Of a stretch of DNA of 64,000 bases, positions 55,556 through 63,308 are shown one piece after another (position 1 is the stretch's first letter; each line of letters opens with the position of its first letter). Made by a program: the position numbers and the translations under genes. Source of the DNA: Pseudomonas hormoni (lineage in GTDB: Bacteria > Pseudomonadota > Gammaproteobacteria > Pseudomonadales > Pseudomonadaceae); the NCBI RefSeq assembly GCF_018502625.1, contig NZ_CP075566.1, positions 501,001 through 565,000 on the forward strand, in the 5' to 3' direction. Below the pieces are notes generated by a model. The model was not told where the DNA came from. It did no database searches and worked only from the letters and a program-made list of their open reading frames with translations.

Positions 55556-58147
55556 TTAGACTGCCGGTGCCGTTTCGGCCTCGACGGCCGGTTTCGGCAG
55601 CGAAGACAGGAACGCCATGATCAGCGCCGCCAGGTATGGCAGCGACTGCACCAACAGCATGATCACCCAGAAGCGCATGTCGTTGCTCGGCAGCCCGTTC
55701 ACCAGGAAGATCCCCAGCGCCGCGCCCCACAACAGCAGCATGATGAACATCTCTTCACGCGCCTCCGAAATCGCCACCCAGAAGCCGTGGTTATCGGCGT
55801 TTTTTGGCGTACGGAAGAACGGAATGCTGCTGGTGAAGAAGCCGTACAACACCGCTTTGGCGATGGTGTGCGACAACGCCAGACCGGCCAGCGCTGCGCA
55901 GAACGCGTCCTTCAGGTTCACGCCAACGGCGCGACGGTAAAGGAAGATGATCTTGCCGACCTTGAACACGAACAGCGCCAATGGCGGGATCGCGAAAATC
56001 AGCAACGGTGGATCGACCCGCTGCGGAACGATGATCATCGCCGCCGACCACAACAGCGCGCCGACAGTGAAGAAGATGTTCATGCCATCCGCCACCCACG
56101 GCAACCAGCCCGCGAGGAAGTGGTAACGCTGGCCACGGGTCAGTTCGGTGTCCTTGCCGCGCAGCAAACTGGCGGTATGACGCTTGATGATCTGAATCGC
56201 ACCGTAAGCCCAGCGGAAACGCTGTTTCTTGAAGTCGATAAAGGTATCGGGCATCAGGCCTTTGCCGTAGCTGGTGTGGTAGTACGCCGCCGACAAACCT
56301 TTCTCGAACACGCGCAGACCCAACTCGGCGTCTTCACAGATGCACCAGTCGGCCCAGCCCAGCTCCTCGAGCACCGAGCGACGGGTCATGGTCATGGTGC
56401 CGTGCTGGATAATCGCGTCACGGTCGTTACGGGTGACCATGCCGATGTGGAAGAAGCCTTTGTATTCCGCGTAGCAAAGCTTCTTGAACGTGCTTTCGTT
56501 CTGGTCGCGGTAATCCTGCGGCGACTGCACCACGGCGATTTTCGGATCGGCGAAGTGCGGCACCATGTGCTTGAGCCAGTTCGGGTCGACGCAGTAATCC
56601 GAGTCGATCACCGCGATCACTTCGGCATCCTTGGCGGTGTGCGGAATCAGGTAGTTCAGCGCACCACCCTTGAAACCGGCCAGCGGTGCGACGTGGAAGA
56701 ACTTGAAGCGCGGGCCGAGGGTTGCGCAGTAATCGCGCACCGGTTCCCAGACCGCCGGGTCCTTGGTGTTGTTGTCGATGATCAGGACTTCGAAATCCGG
56801 ATAGTCGAGGTTGGCCAGGGCATTGAGGGTCTGTTTGACCATCTCCGGCGGCTCGTTGTAGCAAGGGACGTGAATCGAGACTTTTGGCCTGTAGTCCGAA
56901 TCGCCCACCACCGGCAGGAATTCACGCCGACGCTTGTGGGTCCAGACCGCTTCGGCCAGTTCATGCGCCTCGGTCAACAGAACGATAAACACCCCGAGCG
57001 CGCCGAGTGCGAGCAGGAAACCGACTGTCAGGCTGAACCAGGTGCTGTATTGCTGGCTGTAGTCGTAACCGATCCATACCAAAACCGAACCGCACAGGAA
57101 CGCGATAAAGGTCAGGAAGGTGCGGCCACGTTGACGCAGGGCCGAGCCGTCAATCATCAGCAAGGTCAGGGACAGCAAGGCCAGCACCGCCGAGCCGATG
57201 GCCAGCACGCGCCATTGCGGAATCGCGACCACCGGGCCTTCGAAGTTGAATTTCTGCTGACGCGCGGCGTTGAACACGCCCCAGTACGCGCCCACCGAGC
57301 CTTCGTCACTGGCCTTCCACGGCTGGTCAAACGCTTCGATCACGAAGTAGTTGAAGCCCTGGCGGTTGAGCTTGTTCACCAGCGTGCGCAGGTAGATCGC
57401 CTGATCCGCCGGGCTCGCATCGGTGCCGCCACGCATGCGGCCGTTGCTTGGCCAGCCAACCTCCGAGAGCAGCAGCGGTTTTTTCGGGAACATCTTTTTC
57501 AGGTCGCGGGCGCGGTCGAGGACGAACTGGCCGGCCTTGTCCACCGGGACGTATTCCCAGTAAGGCAGTACGTGGGCGGCAATCAGGTCGACGTGCTTGG
57601 CCAGTTCCGGGTGTTCTTCCCAGACGTGCCATTGCTCGGACGTGGTGACCGGCACCTTCACGGCGGCACGGACGCGATCAAGGATCACGCTCAATTCCGC
57701 AGCGGTAATTTCCTTACGGAAAATCGCCTCGTTGCCTACAACCACGCGAACCACGCTGCGCGAGGAGTTGGCAATTTCGATGGCACGGGTGATTTCGCGC
57801 TCGTTGCGTTCCAGGTCCGGACTGATCCAGATGCCGAGGGTGACCCGCAGGCCGAACTCTTCAGCCAGCTTGGGAATGTCTCCCAGGGTGCCATCGACCG
57901 AGTAAGTGCGGATGTTGTCCGTCAGCTTGCTCATGATCTCCAGATCCCGACGCATTTGATCGTCGGTCGGGTACTGCTCTTTCTGCGGGTACTGGCCTTG
58001 CTGGAACGGCGAGTAGGAAAACCCGGAGATCTGCTCAGGCCAGTTGGGGGCGGTGACCGGGCGATTGATCAGCGCCCAGAAGCCGGTAAACAAGGCAGCG
58101 ATGGCGAGCACCACGACCAGGTTGAGTCCAAATTTACGCGATGACAT
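55556..58147 (-). CDS. ndvB: Cyclic/periplasmic beta-glucan synthase NdvB (GH17-GT2 fusion)
   Basis: The 863-residue inner-membrane protein has a signal/membrane helix (residues 8-25), a periplasmic GH17-type domain (residues 35-320; acid/base Glu in VVVGNEAI, nucleophile Glu in LLLSEVGWPS), more membrane helices and a GT2 glucosyltransferase (DSDYCVD, EDAELGLR, QRFRW as QxxRW), then C-terminal membrane helices. In P. aeruginosa NdvB makes cyclic beta-(1,3)-glucans linked to biofilm drug tolerance, and lies next to dapE as here. The start at 58147 gives MSSRKFGLNLV; an upstream frame at 58201 is not convincing. Confidence 0.9.
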   Translation of the reverse strand: MSSRKFGLNLVVVLAIAALFTGFWALINRPVTAPNWPEQISGFSYSPFQQGQYPQKEQYPTDDQMRRDLEIMSKLTDNIRTYSVDGTLGDIPKLAEEFGLRVTLGIWISPDLERNEREITRAIEIANSSRSVVRVVVGNEAIFRKEITAAELSVILDRVRAAVKVPVTTSEQWHVWEEHPELAKHVDLIAAHVLPYWEYVPVDKAGQFVLDRARDLKKMFPKKPLLLSEVGWPSNGRMRGGTDASPADQAIYLRTLVNKLNRQGFNYFVIEAFDQPWKASDEGSVGAYWGVFNAARQQKFNFEGPVVAIPQWRVLAIGSAVLALLSLTLLMIDGSALRQRGRTFLTFIAFLCGSVLVWIGYDYSQQYSTWFSLTVGFLLALGALGVFIVLLTEAHELAEAVWTHKRRREFLPVVGDSDYRPKVSIHVPCYNEPPEMVKQTLNALANLDYPDFEVLIIDNNTKDPAVWEPVRDYCATLGPRFKFFHVAPLAGFKGGALNYLIPHTAKDAEVIAVIDSDYCVDPNWLKHMVPHFADPKIAVVQSPQDYRDQNESTFKKLCYAEYKGFFHIGMVTRNDRDAIIQHGTMTMTRRSVLEELGWADWCICEDAELGLRVFEKGLSAAYYHTSYGKGLMPDTFIDFKKQRFRWAYGAIQIIKRHTASLLRGKDTELTRGQRYHFLAGWLPWVADGMNIFFTVGALLWSAAMIIVPQRVDPPLLIFAIPPLALFVFKVGKIIFLYRRAVGVNLKDAFCAALAGLALSHTIAKAVLYGFFTSSIPFFRTPKNADNHGFWVAISEAREEMFIMLLLWGAALGIFLVNGLPSNDMRFWVIMLLVQSLPYLAALIMAFLSSLPKPAVEAETAPAV

Positions 58148-58392
58148 AGCTATTTCGGGTTCCAAAGGCTGTGGAACGAAGTTACGGTCGGCGACTGCCA
58201 AGGGGCGCGCATCCTACACCGTGCTTTCACTGACCGTACAGCGGACAGGGAAAAGCCGGACGTTGGGCAATCCAACTCGGCTTAAGTTCTTTCGTTGGAC
58301 CTTGTAGGTTAAATCTTCGTTCTGTGTAGGCTGAATAATGAGGTCAAGACGTCCGTTCATAGCCCAAAGATGCTCTTGGCCGCCGACGGCCC

Positions 58393-58398
58393 TATAAT
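58393..58398 (+). promoter_or_regulatory. Candidate -10 element (TATAAT) upstream of tcdA
   Basis: A consensus TATAAT lies 26 bases before the tcdA ATG, with transcription probably starting about 20 bases upstream of it. No -35 at 16-18 bases is obvious; the call is based on the -10 and its position after a gene-free stretch. Confidence 0.5.
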
Positions 58399-58424
58399 GC
58401 GCGCCGGTTTTTGGGGTAATGGTC

Positions 58425-59237
58425 ATGAGTACAGAAGATCCGCGGTTTGCAGGCATCGCCCGTTTGTATGGCATCGAAGGGCTTGAGCGCTTGCGCGCGG
58501 CCCACGTAGCGATCGTCGGCGTCGGTGGCGTCGGTTCATGGGCGGCGGAAGCCGTAGCCCGTTGCGGCGTTGGCGAGATTTCCCTGTTTGACCTCGACGA
58601 CGTTTGCGTCAGCAATGCCAACCGTCAGCTGCACGCGCTGGACAGCACTGTCGGCAAACCCAAGGTCGAGGTGATGGCCGAGCGTCTGCGGGGAATCAAT
58701 CCGGACTGCACGGTGCACGCGGTGGCAGACTTCGTTACCCGCGACACCATGGCCGAGTACATCACGCCGAACATCGACTGCGTGATCGATTGCATCGACA
58801 GCGTGAACGCAAAAGCGGCGCTGATCGCCTGGTGCAAACGTCGCAAGATCCAGATCATCACCACTGGCGGGGCGGGTGGGCAGATTGATCCGACGTTGAT
58901 TCAGGTCTGCGACCTGAACCGCACGTTCAATGATCCATTGGCCTCGAAGGTGCGTTCGACCCTGCGCCGCGACTACAACTTCTCCCGCACAGTGACCCGT
59001 CATTACAGCGTGCCGTGTGTGTTTTCCACCGAGCAGCTGCGCTACCCGAAACCGGATGGCAGCATTTGCCTGCAGAAGAGTTTTGTCGGAGATGGCGTGA
59101 AACTGGACTGCGCGGGCGGGTTTGGTGCGGTGATGATGGTGACGGCGACGTTTGGCATGGTCGCGGCGACCAAGGCTGTGGATAAGATTGTGGCTGGGGT
59201 TCGGCGGCCGGCGGATAGGTTGAAGCCAGCACAGTAA
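58425..59237 (+). CDS. tcdA: tRNA threonylcarbamoyladenosine dehydratase TcdA (CsdL)
   Basis: TcdA is an E1-like ATP-dependent enzyme that converts t6A37 in tRNA into its cyclic form (ct6A). The 270-residue protein has the Rossmann motif GVGGVGSWAAEAVARCGVG (residues 31-49), the DLDDVCVSNANRQ nucleotide-binding segment and the TTGGAGGQIDPT segment. The start at 58425 has GGGG at eight-base spacing. It converges on csdE-csdA, which supply sulfur-relay partners of TcdA in the E. coli CSD system. A REPIN follows. Confidence 0.93.
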   Translation: MSTEDPRFAGIARLYGIEGLERLRAAHVAIVGVGGVGSWAAEAVARCGVGEISLFDLDDVCVSNANRQLHALDSTVGKPKVEVMAERLRGINPDCTVHAVADFVTRDTMAEYITPNIDCVIDCIDSVNAKAALIAWCKRRKIQIITTGGAGGQIDPTLIQVCDLNRTFNDPLASKVRSTLRRDYNFSRTVTRHYSVPCVFSTEQLRYPKPDGSICLQKSFVGDGVKLDCAGGFGAVMMVTATFGMVAATKAVDKIVAGVRRPADRLKPAQ

Positions 59238-59247
59238 ACGGACTTTT

Positions 59248-59378
59248 GTGGCGAGGGAGCTTGCTCCCGCTGGGTCGCGAAGCGGCCCCAAAGTCGGCAA
59301 TGTCGGTGTTTCAGGTGCGTCGCGTATAACGATTTACGACTGCTTCTCAGCCGAACGGGAGCAAGCTCCCTCGCCACA
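59248..59378. repeat. REPIN (GGAGCTTGCTCC type)
   Basis: TGTGGCGAGGGAGCTTGCTC at left and GAGCAAGCTCCCTCGCCACA at right, between the convergent tcdA and csdE genes. Confidence 0.92.
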
Positions 59379-59381
59379 AGG

Positions 59382-59786
59382 TTACTGAGCCAGTTCCCGC
59401 ATCCGTTTGAGCACGGCATTCAGGCCATTACTGCGCGAAGGCGACAATTGCCGGCTCAGGCCCAGCTGATTAAACCACTCCGGCAAATCCACCTGCCGCA
59501 ACTCAACCGCCGACAACCCGTTAACCCGCGCCAGCAACAACGCCACCAACCCGCGAATCAATCGCGCGTCACTGCTCGCGGCAAACTGCCAGTGACCGTC
59601 CTGCAGCGAGCCCACCAACCACACCTGGCTTTCACAGCCATGCACGCGGTTGGCGTCGACCTTGTCCATATCGCTCAACGCCGGCATTCGGTCGCCCCAT
59701 TGCATCAGCAGCCGTGCCCGTTGTTCCCAGCCAGCGGCAGCCTGAAAGGTTTCGAGCGCCGTGACGGCATCAGCCGGGAGGTTCAT
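59382..59786 (-). CDS. csdE: SufE-like sulfur acceptor CsdE
   Basis: CsdE takes sulfur from cysteine desulfurase CsdA on its catalytic Cys51 (VHGCESQVW). The 134-residue protein matches the SufE fold, with the family pattern LMQWGDRMPALSDMDKVDANRVHG. The start at 59786 overlaps the csdA stop (ATGA), so the two are produced together. With TcdA nearby, the set forms the CSD relay that supports ct6A synthesis. Confidence 0.9.
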   Translation of the reverse strand: MNLPADAVTALETFQAAAGWEQRARLLMQWGDRMPALSDMDKVDANRVHGCESQVWLVGSLQDGHWQFAASSDARLIRGLVALLLARVNGLSAVELRQVDLPEWFNQLGLSRQLSPSRSNGLNAVLKRMRELAQ

Positions 59787-60988
59787 CGCAACAACTCCAA
59801 TGCCTGATCCAGCGCTTCAAAGAACCGCTCCAGATCTTCGGAATCGTTGTACAGCGCCAACGACACCCGAATCGCCCCGGCCAGCTCAAAGCTTTTCAGC
59901 AACGGCATGGCGCAGTGATGACCGGCGCGGACGGCGATTCCCTGTTCTGTCAGCAAATGCGCCAGATCAGCGTTATGCACACCCTCGACGACAAAGCTCG
60001 CCAGCGCCAGTTGTGGTTTGCCCAGCAGCCGGATGCCGTTGCGTGCCTCAAGGCCTTTCAACAAATAGTCGTGCAGCGCCGCTTCATGGGCCGAGACCGC
60101 GTCCTGATCGAGACCGGCGAGGTAATCCAGCGTCGCACCAAGACCAATCACACTGGAAATTGGCGGCGTGCCTGCCTCGAACCCCAGTGGCGCCGGGCGA
60201 AAGCGTGCGCTGAGGAAATCCGCATCCAGCACCATTTCGCCGCCGAATTGCCAATGACGCAGTTGCTTGAGCGCTTCGTGACGCCCGAACAGCACGCCGA
60301 GGCCATCGGGGCCATAGAGCTTATGGCTGGAAAACACATAGAAGTCGCAACCCAGCGCCTGCACATCATGCCGGCCATGAACGACGCCTTGAGCGCCATC
60401 GACCACCGTCAGCGCCTCGTGTGTTTTGGCCATCGCCAGCAAGGCGGGCAGTGGTTGCCAGGCGCCGAGCACGTTGGACAGCTGACTGACCGCCAGCAAG
60501 CGTGTTCGCGGGCCGATCATCGACGCGGCGGCATCGAGGTCAATCAAACCATCGGTATCCAGCGGCAGGATTACCAGTTTCAGATCGCGACGGTGGGCCA
60601 GTTGCTGCCACGGCAGCAGGTTGGCGTGATGCTCCAGAGCGCTGATGACAATCTCGTCGCCCGGATTGAACAGGTGTTCCAGACCATAGGCCAGGAGGTT
60701 CAGCGCGGAGGTCGCGCCGTGGGTAAAGATAATCTGCCCGCAATCGCCTGCGTTCAGCCAGTGGGCGGCTTTGCTGCGGCTGTCCTCGAACGCCTGGGTG
60801 GCATGCGCGCCGGGCAGGTGTTGCGCACGATGCACGTTGGCCGCGCCATTGGCGTAGTAATGCGCCAGGGCATCCAGCAGGGCTTGAGGTTTTTGAGTGG
60901 TGGCGGCGTTGTCCAGATAGGTCTGGTCTTGCCGTTGCAGCGCGGCGATGGCCGGAAAATCGGCGCGCCAGGGAGAGGGAATCATCAT
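59783..60988 (-). CDS. csdA: Cysteine desulfurase CsdA
   Basis: CsdA is a PLP-dependent enzyme that removes sulfur from cysteine to a protein persulfide. The 401-residue product has YLDNAATTQKPQALLDAL at the N-terminus, the PLP lysine in FSSHKLYGPDGLGVLFG, and the persulfide cysteine in VRAGHHCAMPLL (SufS-like group). The start at 60988 (or 60985) is chosen because the longer frame to 61153 runs through the REPIN. It is followed by csdE with a four-base overlap. Confidence 0.92.
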   Translation of the reverse strand: MMIPSPWRADFPAIAALQRQDQTYLDNAATTQKPQALLDALAHYYANGAANVHRAQHLPGAHATQAFEDSRSKAAHWLNAGDCGQIIFTHGATSALNLLAYGLEHLFNPGDEIVISALEHHANLLPWQQLAHRRDLKLVILPLDTDGLIDLDAAASMIGPRTRLLAVSQLSNVLGAWQPLPALLAMAKTHEALTVVDGAQGVVHGRHDVQALGCDFYVFSSHKLYGPDGLGVLFGRHEALKQLRHWQFGGEMVLDADFLSARFRPAPLGFEAGTPPISSVIGLGATLDYLAGLDQDAVSAHEAALHDYLLKGLEARNGIRLLGKPQLALASFVVEGVHNADLAHLLTEQGIAVRAGHHCAMPLLKSFELAGAIRVSLALYNDSEDLERFFEALDQALELLR

Positions 60989-61030
60989 GCAATTTGGCCC
61001 TGCTAAACATGGGCGGATATGCGCCTGACC

Positions 61031-61171
61031 TTGTGGGAGCGGGCTTGTGTGGCGAGGGAGCTTGCTCCCGCTGGGTCGCGAAGCGGCCCCAAAAGCTTTG
61101 CGACTGCTCCGCCCGAGCGCGGACCAGACGGCGGGAGCAAGCTCCCTCGCCACACAAGCCCGCTCCCACAG
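61031..61171. repeat. Nested REPIN
   Basis: Outer arms TTGTGGGAGCGGGCTTGTGT and CACAAGCCCGCTCCCACA enclose an inner GGAGCTTGCTCC-type pair (TGTGGCGAGGGAGC and GCTCCCTCGCCACA) with a secondary hairpin CTGGGTCGCGAAGCGGCCCC. It is between dapD and csdA. Confidence 0.88.
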
Positions 61172-61186
61172 GTGTTTATGTAGCGC

Positions 61187-62221
61187 TTAGTTGTGAGCGT
61201 GCAGCGCTTCGTTCAGTTCGATCGCCGATTTGTGGGTTTTGCATTCCACGGCACCGGTTTCCGAATTGCGGCGGAACAGCAGGTCAGGCTGACCGGCCAG
61301 TTCACGGGCCTTCACGACCTTGACCAGCTTGTTGTTCTCGTCCAGCAGCGCCACTTTGGTGCCAGCGGTCACGTACAGGCCCGATTCAACGGTGTTGCGG
61401 TCGCCCAACGGGATACCGATACCGGCGTTGGCGCCGATCAGGCAACCTTCGCCGACCTTGATCACGATGTTGCCGCCGCCCGACAGGGTGCCCATGGTCG
61501 AGCAACCGCCGCCCAGGTCCGAACCCTTGCCGACGAACACGCCAGCGGAGACACGACCTTCGATCATGCCCGGGCCTTCGGTGCCGGCATTGAAGTTGAC
61601 GAAACCTTCGTGCATCACGGTGGTGCCTTCGCCGACGTAGGCGCCCAGACGAATACGTGCCGCGTCAGCGATACGTACGCCGGCCGGTACCACGTAGTCG
61701 GTCATTTTCGGGAACTTGTCCACCGAGAACACTTCCAGCAGCTCGCCGCGCAGACGGGCTTCCAGTTGATGCTCGGCCAGTTCGGCGAGGTCGATTGCGC
61801 CCTGGCTGGTCCACGCGACGTTCGGCAGCAGCGGGAACACGCCGGCCAGGTTCAGGCCGTGCGGCTTGACCAGACGATGGGACAGCAGGTGCAGCTTGAG
61901 GTAAGCCTCAGGCGTGGAAGTCAGTTGCGCGTCTTCGGCCAGAATGGTCGCGACTAGCGGCTTGTGGCTCTCGGCCAGACGGGTCAGCAAGGCAGCCTGT
62001 GCCGCGTCGACGCCTTTGACGGCTTCAGCCAGTTGCGAAGCCTGAGCGGTGCTGAAGGCGATGGCCTGATTGCCTTCGGTGTAGCCCAGGACCGGCGCAA
62101 TGGCCGCGACCAGTTCGGCCGAAGGATTGAGCAATGGCTGTGCGTAAAACACTTCCAGCCATGCGCCTTGACGGTTTTGAGTGCCGACACCAAAGGCCAG
62201 GCTGAATACGGTAGTGGACAT
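61187..62221 (-). CDS. dapD: 2,3,4,5-tetrahydropyridine-2,6-dicarboxylate N-succinyltransferase
   Basis: DapD transfers succinyl from succinyl-CoA to tetrahydrodipicolinate, the committed step of the succinylase diaminopimelate route. The 344-residue protein is the long pseudomonad form with a left-handed beta-helix made of hexapeptide repeats (RLGAYVGEGTTVMHEGFVNF, GRVSAGVFVGKGSDLGGG, GGGNIVIKVGEGCLIGANAG; residues 200-310). DapE in this window acts two steps later. A small ArsC-like gene lies directly upstream on the same strand. Confidence 0.95.
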   Translation of the reverse strand: MSTTVFSLAFGVGTQNRQGAWLEVFYAQPLLNPSAELVAAIAPVLGYTEGNQAIAFSTAQASQLAEAVKGVDAAQAALLTRLAESHKPLVATILAEDAQLTSTPEAYLKLHLLSHRLVKPHGLNLAGVFPLLPNVAWTSQGAIDLAELAEHQLEARLRGELLEVFSVDKFPKMTDYVVPAGVRIADAARIRLGAYVGEGTTVMHEGFVNFNAGTEGPGMIEGRVSAGVFVGKGSDLGGGCSTMGTLSGGGNIVIKVGEGCLIGANAGIGIPLGDRNTVESGLYVTAGTKVALLDENNKLVKVVKARELAGQPDLLFRRNSETGAVECKTHKSAIELNEALHAHN

Positions 62222-62254
62222 GTAAATACCTCTAACAAAATTGAACGGGCGGGC

Positions 62255-62617
62255 TTACTTGAGCGCTGCCGCGTAGATGTCTGGCTTGAAGCCAATCAGG
62301 GTTCTGTCACCGAGATCGAGCACCGGGCGCTTGATCATCGAGGGTTGTGCGAGCATCAGTTCGATGGCTTTCGGCTGGTCGAGATCGGCTTTGCGTTCGT
62401 CGTCGAGCTTGCGAAAGGTCGTGCCTGCGCGGTTCAACACCACTTGCCAACCGTGCTCGTCGCACCATTGGGTGAGGTGTTCACGATCGATTCCGACCGT
62501 TTTGTAATCGTGAAAGTCATAGCGGACAGCGTGTTCATCGAGCCAGGTGCGCGCCTTTTTCATGGTGTCGCAGGCTTTGATGCCGAAAAGGTGCAACGTT
62601 TTGCTTGAAACGGTCAA
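62255..62617 (-). CDS. ArsC-family reductase (YffB/Spx-like), TTG start
   Basis: The 120-residue protein has a thioredoxin-like fold of the ArsC/Spx group: HLFGIKACDTMKKARTWLD with a single N-terminal cysteine (C-D-T), HGWQVVLNRAGTTFRKLDDE, and the cis-proline loop QPSMIKRPVLDLGD. Homologues such as YffB use glutathione; arsenate reductase activity is unproven. I propose a TTG start at 62617 (MTVSSKTLHLFG) with AGGGGG at eight-base spacing; no ATG fits. It is followed by dapD after 33 bases, probably in one operon. Confidence 0.82.
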   Translation of the reverse strand: MTVSSKTLHLFGIKACDTMKKARTWLDEHAVRYDFHDYKTVGIDREHLTQWCDEHGWQVVLNRAGTTFRKLDDERKADLDQPKAIELMLAQPSMIKRPVLDLGDRTLIGFKPDIYAAALK

Positions 62618-62819
62618 GGAATTGCCCCCTTTGCAGGTGCTGGAAAAAAAAGGTGAAGGATTATGCCATGACCGGACGGTTTCGCGTCGGCTGTGGTCGG
62701 GTTTGTCTTTCTGCCTGCGCATTCAGCGGTGGTGTGCGACATTGGTGCAACGGTCAGCCGTCAGTCTATGCAGCTAATATGGCACTTCAATGCTGTCGAT
62801 TGTCTGGGAACCGCGCTCT

Positions 62820-63300
62820 ATGCAAACCGCTTATACCGTCCTGATCATGCTGATGCTGGTCAGCGTTTCACGCTTGGTCGGACGGGTGATTCCGCTGTCG
62901 TTGCCGCGGGTGCAAATCGCGGCGGGTGCGTTGCTGGCATGGCCGACCTTCGGGTTTACTGACGCTGATTGCCGCGTGTATTGCGTTGCCACTGTTGCTG
63001 CGAGGCATTGAAAAAAGTCCGGACGACAAGCGCCGCAGTGAAGTGCGTGACGCCTGGCGCAAGACCGCCGAAGCGGCCATTCATGCGCTCTAGGCTGAAG
63101 AGTTGAATCCTCAGGATGCAGCACAGGCGCTGGCGTTTCAGATGGACTTGCTGGAGCGGCGTCTGCGGTGGAAGGCGCTGCGGGCGCAGCGCCTTGAATT
63201 GTACAAACTCAGCCGTCATCACCAGATTCGTGATGACGTATTGCGCGAAGTGCTGGGGGAGCTGGATTTGAGTGAAGCCAACCTGGGGCAGGTTAGATAA
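62820..63300 (+). pseudogene. Degraded Na+/H+ antiporter (CPA1 family) pseudogene
   Basis: An N-terminal segment (MQTAYTVLIMLMLVSVSRLV to AGALLAWPT, 62820-62952) matches the first membrane segments of CPA1 Na+/H+ antiporters. It is then joined, with a frame change near 62953, to a segment encoding LTLIAACIALPLLLRGIE and the C-terminal tail (RKTAEAAIHAL..., LLERRLRWKALRAQRLEL). About 330 central residues that I would expect are missing. A TAG at 63091-63093 interrupts the tail. It cannot give a working transporter. The family identification is from recalled sequence patterns. Confidence 0.75.
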
Positions 63301-63308
63301 GCGAGGGC

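Noticed and set aside
55787..58144. A 785-codon plus-strand ORF opposite ndvB
   Set aside because: It is antisense to the clear GH17-GT2 gene and has shadow-like composition without recognisable domains.
59783..61153. A longer csdA with 55 additional N-terminal residues
   Set aside because: The extra sequence is REPIN-derived; the family start is at 60988 or 60985.
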